Assembly: GCA_030605705.1 (NCBI GenBank)
Contig: JAUWHU010000581.1
Span: 1 to 16,458 of the forward strand
Length of the DNA: 16,458 bases
Direction: 5' to 3'
Source: Thermoflexia bacterium
Lineage (GTDB): Bacteria > Chloroflexota > Anaerolineae > B4-G1 > SLSP01
Under the pieces are notes generated by a model. That model did no database searches. It had not been told where the DNA came from and saw nothing but the letters and a program-made list of their open reading frames with translations. This document shows, one piece after another, positions 1-5,939 of the stretch (position 1 is the stretch's first letter; each line of letters opens with the position of its first letter). A program made the position numbers and the translations under genes.

Positions 1-32
1 TCGCCATTTGTCTAAGAGAGAGGAACTAAAAC

Positions 33-686
33 ATGGGTATTGAGCCGCGTCCGGTTTTTGAGCTTTTCGGCGGTCAGTTGGTGATCACCAATACCGTCAC
101 CTCGACCTGGGCCATGGTGGCATTCATCGTGGCGGGAGCGATCCTGTTGGAAAAATACCAGCCGGCGGCGTTAGAGATGTTGGTGGACTTTCTGACCGAT
201 ATCATCGCTGAGGTGCTGGAGGAGGAAGCAGCCCTGACTTACCTGCCGTTCTTAGGCACGCTGGCGATTTTCATCGCCTTTGCGAATGCCCTCGGCGTGG
301 TGCCGGGGCTGATAGCGCCGACCCGTGACCTGGCGACCACGCTGGCGTTGGCGCTGGTGGTTTTCTTCGCCGTCCACTACTTCGGCATCCGCGCGAAGGG
401 TCTGGGGCAGTATTTGAAGGATTTAGCTTCACCGTTGTACCTGCTGCCCTTGATATTGCCTCTTGAACTCATCGGCCAGGTGAGCCGCACGCTTTCGTTG
501 ACCTTGCGCCTTTTTGGGAACGTTCTTAGTGGCGAGCTGGTGGTGGCAGTGATATTCTCGTTAGTGCCACTGTTTGTGCAGTTGCCGCTCGTGGGCTTGA
601 GCCTGTTCACCGGTCTCTTGCAAGCTTACATCTTTACCGTCTTGGCGACAGTTTACATCAGTACCGGCGTGGAGTCTGCTGAGTAG
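33..686 (+). CDS. atpB: N-ATPase F0 subunit a
   Basis: This is the membrane stator subunit a, which forms the ion half-channels next to the c-ring. The protein has 217 residues and is mostly hydrophobic helices. The LRLFGN motif puts the essential arginine at R159, facing the c-subunit carboxylate. An APTRDL segment (95-100) and GLLQAYIF (194-201, Q197) match conserved a-subunit positions. It is shorter than E. coli AtpB, as in the alternative (N-type) ATPases, and the order a-c-b-alpha-gamma downstream fits that operon. The start is chosen from a GAGGAA Shine-Dalgarno at 19-24 followed by a 7-nt spacer. The stop codon lies inside the first unit of a heptanucleotide array. The family call is firm; the N-type assignment relies on the neighbours. 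Confidence 0.95.
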   Translation: MGIEPRPVFELFGGQLVITNTVTSTWAMVAFIVAGAILLEKYQPAALEMLVDFLTDIIAEVLEEEAALTYLPFLGTLAIFIAFANALGVVPGLIAPTRDLATTLALALVVFFAVHYFGIRAKGLGQYLKDLASPLYLLPLILPLELIGQVSRTLSLTLRLFGNVLSGELVVAVIFSLVPLFVQLPLVGLSLFTGLLQAYIFTVLATVYISTGVESAE

Positions 687-722
687 AGAATAGTGAATGA
701 GGAATGAGGAATGAGGAATGGA
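681..722. repeat. Tandem heptanucleotide array (GAATGAG type)
   Basis: Six consecutive 7-nt units run from 681: GAGTAGA, GAATAGT, three GAATGAG and GAATGGA. The first unit contains the atpB stop codon. The TGA triplets of the three identical units start at 698, 705 and 712, so they fall in all three forward frames. The stretch 723-762 that follows shows no recognisable feature. Confidence 0.85.
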
Positions 723-762
723 GACTGGTGGTCTGGCCCCTGGTGGGCGGCTGTGATTGAAA

Positions 763-874
763 CGCTGACACATAACTTTCAACATTCAACTTTTGACCTT
801 TGACTTTCGACTTTTGACTTTCAACTTTTAACTTTCAACTCTTAACTTTTAACTTTTAACTTTCAACTTTTAAT
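763..874. repeat. 16-unit heptanucleotide array in the atpE leader
   Basis: Sixteen contiguous degenerate 7-nt units in perfect phase, mostly TTTTAAC, TTTCAAC or TTTTGAC, run directly into the atpE Shine-Dalgarno (TAAGGAG). Nearly every unit ends in RAC. The sequence TTAACTTT occurs at 828-835, 842-849, 849-856 and 856-863. It is U-rich and predicted to be poorly structured on the mRNA strand. This resembles translation-enhancing leaders such as the T7 gene 10 epsilon element and the U-rich E. coli atpE leader. The function is inferred; the repeat structure is seen directly. Confidence 0.9.
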
Positions 875-886
875 AAGGAGTTAGCT

Positions 887-1201
887 ATGGAAAATATGAG
901 TCCTGAAACTATGTTCATACTCGCGACCATTGGCATGGCGGGGTTTGGTATTGTGTTGGGAACCCTCACCCCGGCCATCGTCGAGAGCCGGGTGGCGCTG
1001 AAAGCATTGGACGGCATGATCCGCCAGCCGGAGATCGCCGGTGATTTGCGCACGACCATGATCATCGCCATGGCGCTGTTGGAATCTACCGCCATCTACG
1101 TGCTGTTGATCCTGCTCATTCTCATCTTCGCCAACCCGTTGCTGGAACGCTTCTTCTCCGGCGCTGCGCCGGAGAGCCTGTGGTTCCTCTTGCACGTTTA
1201 G
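887..1201 (+). CDS. atpE: N-ATPase F0 subunit c, predicted Na+-binding
   Basis: This is the rotor-ring proteolipid, 104 residues with two long hydrophobic helices (about 8-42 and 54-85) joined by the polar RQP loop (46-48). Helix 1 carries P29-A-I-V-E33 and helix 2 carries L65-E66-S67-T68-A-I-Y. The pair of a helix-1 Glu and a helix-2 Glu-Ser is the ligand set described for Na+-translocating c-rings and for N-ATPase c subunits, so Na+ coupling is predicted. The C-terminal tail after N83-P84 is about 20 residues longer than in minimal c subunits. The start follows TAAGGAG at 874-880 with a 6-nt spacer, immediately after a 112-nt heptanucleotide array that may raise translation of this high-copy subunit. 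Confidence 0.95.
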   Translation: MENMSPETMFILATIGMAGFGIVLGTLTPAIVESRVALKALDGMIRQPEIAGDLRTTMIIAMALLESTAIYVLLILLILIFANPLLERFFSGAAPESLWFLLHV

Positions 1202-1203
1202 TA

Positions 1204-1226
1204 GGGGGAACCCTCTGTGGTTTCCC
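1204..1226. repeat. Dispersed hairpin repeat (GGGAAACC family), copy 1
   Basis: The element begins 3 nt after the atpE stop. GGGGGAACC and GGTTTCCC pair around the loop CTCTGT, with one A missing from the left arm. Related copies lie at 5939-5961, 5967-5984 (half) and 14149-14171. There is no T-run after it, so it is not a typical intrinsic terminator. Confidence 0.75.
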
Positions 1227-1238
1227 AAGGCGAGAAGG

Positions 1239-1273
1239 CTGACGACTGACGACTGACCGCTGACCGCTGCTCA
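1239..1273. repeat. Tandem heptanucleotide array (CTGACGA type)
   Basis: Five 7-nt units: CTGACGA twice, CTGACCG twice, then CTGCTCA. The array ends two bases before the atpF Shine-Dalgarno AAGGAG (1276-1281). Each of the first four units contains a TGA. Confidence 0.85.
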
Positions 1274-1286
1274 GTAAGGAGATGGT

Positions 1287-2072
1287 ATGGAGTTTCCCCC
1301 CAACCTGACAACCGTGATATTTGAGATACTCAACTTCCTGGTCTTAGCCATTCTTCTCACCCACTTTCTCTTTAAGCCGGTGCTGCGCAATGTGAAGGCG
1401 CGCGCCGCTGAGAAAGCGGAACTGCTCCGGCAGCTGCAGCATGACCGCCAGGAGGCCGTTGCCTTGCGGGCCACTCTGGAGGAGCGTCTTTCCAAAGCCG
1501 AGGAGGAGGCGTTGGCGATTAAGAACCGGGCGCAGCAGGACATTGAAGCCGAGCGCCTGGCCTCGCTACGTGAGACTCGAATGGAGGTGGAGCGCATCCT
1601 GGTGGAGGCCCACACTGACGCTTGCCGGGTGCGCCAGCAATCTGTGACCGAGTTCCATGAGGAACTCTTGGATACGATCCTGGACCTCAGTGGGCAGGTA
1701 CTTGGCCGCTTGACGACTGAGGAGCAGCACGCCGCGCTGGTGAAGCAGCTCTCCGACCGCATCTGGACGTTGGGCCGCAGCGAGATGCAGCGCGTGGAAG
1801 CTTTCCGCAGCTCGCTGGGAGACCGCATCCCCACGGCTTACGTGACTTCGGCCCGGCCTCTTTCCCCGGAATCGCAGGGGCTTTTGGCGCGCACTTTTAC
1901 CGCGCTGGCCGACCGTAACGTCAACTTAGATATCAAAGTAGACCCCGCGCTCTCCGCCGGCGTGCGGGTGCGCATAGGCGACCTCATTGTGGACACTTCT
2001 ATTGCCGGACAACTGGCGGACCTTCGCGAGGCCGTAGCACAGAGACTGCGGGAGCGTGCAGCCGATGCCTGA
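1287..2072 (+). CDS. atpF: N-ATPase subunit b with delta-like C-terminal domain
   Basis: This is the peripheral stalk subunit linking F0 to F1, with 261 residues against about 156 for E. coli b. Residues 8-30 form the single N-terminal membrane helix. Residues 32-160 are a long charged coiled-coil dimerisation stalk. Residues 178-257 closely resemble the C-terminal domain of the F1 delta subunit: A184-Y-V-T-S-A-R-P-L, then K217-V-D-P and S223-A-G-V-R-V-R-I-G-D-L-I-V-D, the last pattern matching the AGVxxRxGDxVIDGS signature of delta. N-ATPase operons lack a separate delta gene, so this fused domain presumably replaces part of it. The start follows AAGGAG with a 5-nt spacer. The 3' end overlaps the start of atpA by 8 nt, which suggests translational coupling. 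Confidence 0.93.
   Translation: MEFPPNLTTVIFEILNFLVLAILLTHFLFKPVLRNVKARAAEKAELLRQLQHDRQEAVALRATLEERLSKAEEEALAIKNRAQQDIEAERLASLRETRMEVERILVEAHTDACRVRQQSVTEFHEELLDTILDLSGQVLGRLTTEEQHAALVKQLSDRIWTLGRSEMQRVEAFRSSLGDRIPTAYVTSARPLSPESQGLLARTFTALADRNVNLDIKVDPALSAGVRVRIGDLIVDTSIAGQLADLREAVAQRLRERAADA
2050..2054 (+). promoter_or_regulatory. Ribosome binding site deciding the atpA start
   Basis: GGGAG lies 10 nt before ATG 2065 but only 1 nt before the in-frame GTG at 2056. The ATG at 2065 is therefore the more credible atpA start. The site lies within the last codons of atpF. Confidence 0.6.
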
Positions 2073-3831
2073 ACAGGCTGGCCCACCCGGCACGGAGGAA
2101 TTGCTCCGCGCCTTGCACGAGCGCAAAGCACAGCCGGCGGAGGACCGTCACGAGAGCGACGCGCCGCCCCACGAGCGCTCTGACCTGACTCCTCTGTTGG
2201 ATGCGTTGCGTGATGAGGCCCAACGGTTGGCCCCTGAGACGCGTTTCCGCAAGGTGGATATGGCGCAGCGCGTGCGTTCCCTCAGCGAGGAGATCGCGTC
2301 TTTGCCTGCGTTGCCGCGTACACAGCTGGATCTGGCGCCCTTGCTGGGGGCGCTCCATGCCGAATCTCACCGTCTGACTCCTGAAGTGCGTTTCCATGAC
2401 GTGGGTACGGTGCAGCGCATCGGCGACGGCGTGGCGACGCTTTCGGGGTTGCCACGGGCGCGCACCGACGAGCTGGTGACCTTTCCCACGGGCGTGCAGG
2501 GGTTGATCCTGAACTTAGATCACACCCGCCTGGACGTGATCCTGCTGGGGCCGGACGAGGGGATCATGGGCGGCGACTTAGTCACGGCGACGGGGCATCG
2601 TCTGCGCGTACCGGTGGGCAGCAACCTGCTGGGGCGGGTGGTCAATCCCCTGGGGGAACCGTTGGATCAGTATGGCCCCATCGAGGCAGCGGAGTATCGT
2701 CACCTGGAGCGCGACGCGCCGGGAATCGTGGAACGCGCACCGGTCTCGGAGCCACTGCAGACGGGCCTCAAAGTCGTTGATGCATTGATCCCCATCGGAC
2801 GAGGGCAGCGCGAGCTCATCATCGGGGACCGGCAGATAGGGAAGACGACGCTGGCCGTGGATACCATTTTGAATCAGGTGCAGGATAGCAGCGTCACGTG
2901 CGTCTACGTCGCCGTTGGACAGAAGAAGTCCTCGACGCTGGCGGTCATCGAGACACTGCGCCGGGCCGGAGCGCTGGAGCACACCACCGTGGTCGTCTCT
3001 GGCTCTGACGATCCGCCAGCTTTGCGCTATTTGGCTCCCTACGCCGGTTGTACCATGGCCGAGTTCCTGATGCAGCAGGGGCGGGATGTGTTGATCGTTT
3101 ACGACGACTTGAGCAAGCACGCCGATGCCTACCGTGAGTTGAGCCTGCTGTTGCGACGTCCACCTGGACGGGAGGCTTACCCGGGGGATATTTTTTATCT
3201 GCACTCGCGGCTGCTGGAGCGGGCGGCTAAGTTGAACGCCGAGAACGGCGGCGGCTCGTTGACGGCCCTGCCCATCGTGGAGACGCAGCGCGGCAACTTA
3301 GCGGCTTACATTCCCACCAACCTGATCTCTATCACCGACGGTCAGATCGTGTTGGAGACCGACCTTTTCAACCGGGGGGTGAAGCCGGCGGTGAATCCGG
3401 GTCGCTCGGTTTCGCGCGTGGGTGGAGCGGCGCAGACGCAGGCGATGCGAGAGATCGCGGGGACGCTGCGCTTGACGCTTGCACAGTTTGAGGAGGTGGC
3501 GCGCTTTGCCCGCATCGGCGCGGAGGTGGACGAGGCCACGCAGCGCCAGATCCGCCGTGGCGAGCGTTTGCGGCTGGCACTGACGCAGCCTGCGCACCGG
3601 CCGCTCTCGCTGACGCACCAGATCGTCGTGTTGTTAGCCGTCACAGAAGGATACCTGGATGCGGTGTCCGGCGACGAAATTCCGGCTTTTGAGCGTGGGC
3701 TATTGGGGCGGATCACGATTGAGCATCCCATCATGACGGCGCAGCTCAACCGCACCGGGGAGCTGACGCCAGAAATCCGTGAGGCCTTTCGGGGGACGCT
3801 GGACGAGTATTTGAAGACCCGGCAGTCCTGA
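2065..3831 (+). CDS. atpA: N-ATPase F1 subunit alpha with duplicated N-terminus
   Basis: This is the nucleotide-binding, non-catalytic subunit of the F1 alpha3-beta3 hexamer, 588 residues from the ATG. About 85 residues more than usual lie at the N-terminus. The P-loop GDRQIGKTT spans 254-262, followed by VYVAVGQKKS (about 281-290) and the LIVYDDLSKHA segment (343-353). The adenine-side and C-terminal segments (VSRVGGAAQT, then helical to SLTHQI) are intact. The canonical beta-barrel start, EVRFHDVGTVQRIGDGVATLSG, is preceded by a second, diverged copy of the same region (40-88 against 89-137). The extension also has a charged low-complexity lead-in (residues 8-39). Coupling to atpF is by overlap. 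The next atp gene, atpG, is separated by 736 nt containing a P-II-like gene and repeats. Confidence 0.95.
   Translation: MPEQAGPPGTEELLRALHERKAQPAEDRHESDAPPHERSDLTPLLDALRDEAQRLAPETRFRKVDMAQRVRSLSEEIASLPALPRTQLDLAPLLGALHAESHRLTPEVRFHDVGTVQRIGDGVATLSGLPRARTDELVTFPTGVQGLILNLDHTRLDVILLGPDEGIMGGDLVTATGHRLRVPVGSNLLGRVVNPLGEPLDQYGPIEAAEYRHLERDAPGIVERAPVSEPLQTGLKVVDALIPIGRGQRELIIGDRQIGKTTLAVDTILNQVQDSSVTCVYVAVGQKKSSTLAVIETLRRAGALEHTTVVVSGSDDPPALRYLAPYAGCTMAEFLMQQGRDVLIVYDDLSKHADAYRELSLLLRRPPGREAYPGDIFYLHSRLLERAAKLNAENGGGSLTALPIVETQRGNLAAYIPTNLISITDGQIVLETDLFNRGVKPAVNPGRSVSRVGGAAQTQAMREIAGTLRLTLAQFEEVARFARIGAEVDEATQRQIRRGERLRLALTQPAHRPLSLTHQIVVLLAVTEGYLDAVSGDEIPAFERGLLGRITIEHPIMTAQLNRTGELTPEIREAFRGTLDEYLKTRQS
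2182..2475 (+). repeat. In-frame tandem duplication within atpA
   Basis: Two adjacent 147-nt (49-codon) segments, 2182-2328 and 2329-2475, encode related protein. Copy 1 starts DLTPLLDALRDEAQRLAPE and copy 2 starts DLAPLLGALHAESHRLTPE. Of the first 30 aligned residues 17 are identical. After that copy 1 has lost the GDG signature kept in copy 2 (QRIGDGVATL). Copy 2 is continuous with the normal alpha sequence. Codons have diverged widely, so the duplication is old rather than an assembly artefact. Confidence 0.88.
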
Positions 3832-3857
3832 ATAGCTTGTTATCACGGGAGGTTGAT

Positions 3858-3992
3858 TACCACGGAGAGCACGGAGAAAAACACTAAAGTGCAGACTGGG
3901 TGGCGCGCTCAATTCGTTCCGGTTTTTTTATCAGCATGAACCAAGTCGTTTGGAGAACAGACCAGTTGAAATCTCCGTGTTCTCCGTGGTAA
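3858..3992. repeat. Inverted-repeat element between atpA and the P-II-like gene
   Basis: The 21-nt termini starting TTACCACGGAGA are inverted repeats matching at 20 of 21 positions (3858-3878 against 3972-3992). The interior of about 93 nt shows no coding sequence. A related element with CCACAGAGA termini lies at 13980-14112. It is MITE-like in form, but no transposase or target duplication could be established. Confidence 0.75.
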
Positions 3993-4072
3993 ATTTTTAT
4001 AGTTCAAGGTTGACTATCTCAATGTGATAATTAGTCATCCGGGGCTGGTCAGGCGAGGGAGGAGGAGATAAC

Positions 4073-4372
4073 ATGAAGATGGTGATGGCGGTGGTGCCAC
4101 GCGACCAGGCCAATCGCGTGCTGGAGGCGCTCATCCAGGCCGGGCACACGGCGACTTTTTGTGAAAGCCGCAGCGGCATGTTGCGCCAGGCCCAGCAGAT
4201 GTTTTTCATTGCAGTGAAGGCCGAAGACCTGACTGAGGTGCTGAACCTCATTCGCGACAATTACCGGGGCCGGGTCAAGGTGGAGTCCGGCTCGTTGGCC
4301 TTTGGCTCTGCCACAGAAGTTGGTAGCGCGGTTACGTTCGTCTGGGATTTGGAGCGTTTCGAGACGTATTAA
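4073..4372 (+). CDS. P-II-like protein, cyclic-di-AMP receptor (DarA/PstA) family
   Basis: This 99-residue protein has the P-II-like ferredoxin fold pattern: beta strand MKMVMAVV, helix 11-23, strand and loop 26-40 with S34-G-M-L-R38, strand 43-49, helix 51-62, and the C-terminal G84-S-A-V-T-F-V-W-D-L-E-R-F. The last segment aligns with the GGATVFVMPVDRF end of DarA. The family comprises trimeric signal proteins that bind cyclic di-AMP. However, the Asn-x-Arg and GGF...GN ligand positions of Firmicute DarA are not conserved here (T26, S34, Q41), so the ligand is uncertain. A strong GGAGG lies upstream. Its place between atpA and atpG suggests co-expression with the N-ATPase and possibly a regulatory role there, which is inference. 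Confidence 0.8.
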   Translation: MKMVMAVVPRDQANRVLEALIQAGHTATFCESRSGMLRQAQQMFFIAVKAEDLTEVLNLIRDNYRGRVKVESGSLAFGSATEVGSAVTFVWDLERFETY

Positions 4373-4373
4373 G

Positions 4374-4394
4374 TTGGTGATTGGTGATTGTAAC
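4374..4394. repeat. Short heptanucleotide array (TTGGTGA type)
   Basis: Two TTGGTGA units and a diverged third (TTGTAAC) begin two bases after the stop codon of the P-II-like gene. It is too short to be compelling alone, but it fits the other 7-nt arrays. Confidence 0.55.
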
Positions 4395-4441
4395 GTATCT
4401 TCTCAAAAAGTGGGGGCAAATCATGGGGAGCAGCAAAAATC

Positions 4442-4509
4442 AGCCACGAATTACACGAATTTCACTAATTTTCTTCTCTTTTTCGTGTTAATTCGTGAAA
4501 TTAGTGGCA
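4442..4509. repeat. AT-rich inverted-repeat element before atpG
   Basis: The left arm GCCACGAATTACACGAATTT and the right arm (reverse complement GCCACTAATTTCACGAATTA) form a long imperfect hairpin around a pyrimidine-rich loop. Within the arms the block CACGAATT recurs with a 9-nt period. It is much more AT-rich than the genes on either side, and I see no coding capacity. The remaining bases up to atpG (4510-4567) show nothing recognisable. Confidence 0.75.
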
Positions 4510-4567
4510 GAAAAGAGCGAGACTGGCTTGAGACGTCCCGGATTATTGAGATGATACATTGTAACTG

Positions 4568-5449
4568 ATGGCTGATTTAGAGAGGATTCAAGGTCGTCTG
4601 GAGAATATCCGTACCGTGGAGCCGATTCTCGGCGCGCTGCGGACGATTTCGCTGGGCAGCTGGCAGGCGGCGCTCAAGCAGCGGGAGGGGCTGCGCCGCT
4701 ATGGGGAGCGACTCCAGGGGATCTTGTCGTTGTTGGCGCCGCATCTCCAAACGCGACGACGTCGCCCGGTATCCGTAGCCGCGTCGCAGCGGGTGGCGGC
4801 GTTAGCGGTGGGAAGCGAGCGCGGGCTGTGTGGGCGTTTCAATGAAACGGTTGCGGATCTGACGGAGCAATATCTGGCACAACAGGCAGATACCGGCGTG
4901 ACGGTGGAGCTCCTGGTGCTCGGTGGGCGGTTGCAGCGCAGCATTGAGCGCCGTCAGATTTCGGTGGCGTGGGCCGGCCCCTCGCCTACCACAGCCCTGC
5001 CTTCCTTCGTGCAGGCCTTTGACTTCACCCGCCGCTGGCTGGCGCGTTACGAGGCCGGGGAGTTGGACGCGGTGGACTTGCTCTACAACGCCTATCGCGG
5101 GATGGGGCAGTATGAACCCACGATTGCCCACTTAATCCCGCCGGAAGCGCCGCCGGTGGGGAGCACGGCCACAGATGTCTCTGGGTGGCCTACCATCCTG
5201 GAGACCGAACCGTGGGCGTTGTATGTCCGCGTCGTGGAGCAATGGACGGCGCTCAGCTTCTACGCGCTGTTGTTGGATTCGGCCGCCGCCGAACACGCGA
5301 CCCGTTATCAGCTCATGGAAGCCGCCGCGCAGAATGCCGATCGCTTGAGCGAAGAGCTGCTCCTGGAATTGCAGTCTATACGTCGTCATGCCGTCACCAG
5401 CGAGATGCAGGAACTGGCAGTGGGCGCGGGGCTGGTGGGAGGGGGGTGA
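4568..5449 (+). CDS. atpG: N-ATPase F1 subunit gamma
   Basis: This is the central rotor shaft of F1, 293 residues, a normal length. The N-terminal helix (IQGRLENIRTVEPILGALRTISLGSW, about 8-33) and the C-terminal helix (SEELLLELQSIRRHAVTSEMQEL) would form the antiparallel coiled coil that turns inside alpha3-beta3. The intervening Rossmann-like domain contains the conserved S77-E-R-G-L-C-G-R-F-N. Divergence from standard gamma fits the N-type. No clear Shine-Dalgarno precedes the ATG. The gene sits after a repeat-filled gap, so coupling to atpA may be loose. Only 4 nt separate it from the HIT gene, which suggests one transcript. Confidence 0.92.
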   Translation: MADLERIQGRLENIRTVEPILGALRTISLGSWQAALKQREGLRRYGERLQGILSLLAPHLQTRRRRPVSVAASQRVAALAVGSERGLCGRFNETVADLTEQYLAQQADTGVTVELLVLGGRLQRSIERRQISVAWAGPSPTTALPSFVQAFDFTRRWLARYEAGELDAVDLLYNAYRGMGQYEPTIAHLIPPEAPPVGSTATDVSGWPTILETEPWALYVRVVEQWTALSFYALLLDSAAAEHATRYQLMEAAAQNADRLSEELLLELQSIRRHAVTSEMQELAVGAGLVGGG

Positions 5450-5453
5450 AAGG

Positions 5454-5939
5454 ATGAAACAACTGTGGACACCGTGGCGTATGAAGTATTTGCTGGGAGA
5501 GGAAGAGCAGGGCGACGGCTGCATTTTTTGTGCGAAGCTAACAGCCGACGACGCCGAGGAACATATTCTCTACCGGGGCCAGGCCTGTTTTGTGATGCTG
5601 AACCGTTACCCCTACAATAACGGTCACCTGATGGTCGTCCCTTACCGGCACACCTCTTCGCTGGAGTATCTGGATGATGAGACTTCGTTAGAAGTGATGA
5701 TGTTGCTGCGGCATTCGCTACGGATATTGCGAGAGATTTATCATCCCCAAGGGTTCAACTTAGGGGTGAACGAGGGCCACGCGGGCGGGGCCGGGGTGGT
5801 CGAGCACGTCCATTTGCACATCGTCCCACGCTGGAAAAGTGACGCCAATTACATGTCGGTGGTGGGCGAGACCCGCGTGATGCCGGAATTGTTGAATGAT
5901 TCCTACGCTCGCCTGCGGCCGTATTTCGACGCGCTGTAG
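5454..5939 (+). CDS. HIT-family nucleotide hydrolase or phosphorylase
   Basis: This 161-residue protein has the histidine triad H118-V-H-L-H122-I-V-P-R-W and the upstream N106-E-G-H-A-G-G-A-G typical of the family. The N-terminus LWTPWRMKYLLG and the C23-I-F-C26 zinc-ligand pair match the subgroup annotated as Ap4A phosphorylase-like or bis(5'-nucleosyl)-tetraphosphatase-like HIT proteins. These cleave dinucleoside polyphosphates or nucleoside phosphoramidates in the cytoplasm; the exact substrate cannot be read from sequence. ATG 5454 was chosen because it starts the conserved N-terminus. An in-frame upstream ATG at 5388 lies inside atpG. The 3' end overlaps the convergent murI by 37 nt and its stop codon touches a hairpin repeat. 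Confidence 0.9.
   Translation: MKQLWTPWRMKYLLGEEEQGDGCIFCAKLTADDAEEHILYRGQACFVMLNRYPYNNGHLMVVPYRHTSSLEYLDDETSLEVMMLLRHSLRILREIYHPQGFNLGVNEGHAGGAGVVEHVHLHIVPRWKSDANYMSVVGETRVMPELLNDSYARLRPYFDAL

Noticed and set aside
1..15. Five codons ending in TAA just before atpB that could be the end of an upstream atp gene
   Set aside because: Too short to assign; any of the frames could be chance.
763..874. Resemblance of the atpE leader array to a CRISPR
   Set aside because: Units are 7 nt and contiguous, with no spacers of 30 nt or so and no cas genes nearby.
4010..4038. TTGACT before the P-II-like gene as a -35 element
   Set aside because: No -10 at 16-18 nt; the only AT-rich hexamer is 12 nt away.
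4302..4568. 88-codon frame between the P-II-like gene and atpG
   Set aside because: It overlaps the P-II-like gene and runs through the AT-rich inverted repeat, with no Shine-Dalgarno and no recognisable protein.
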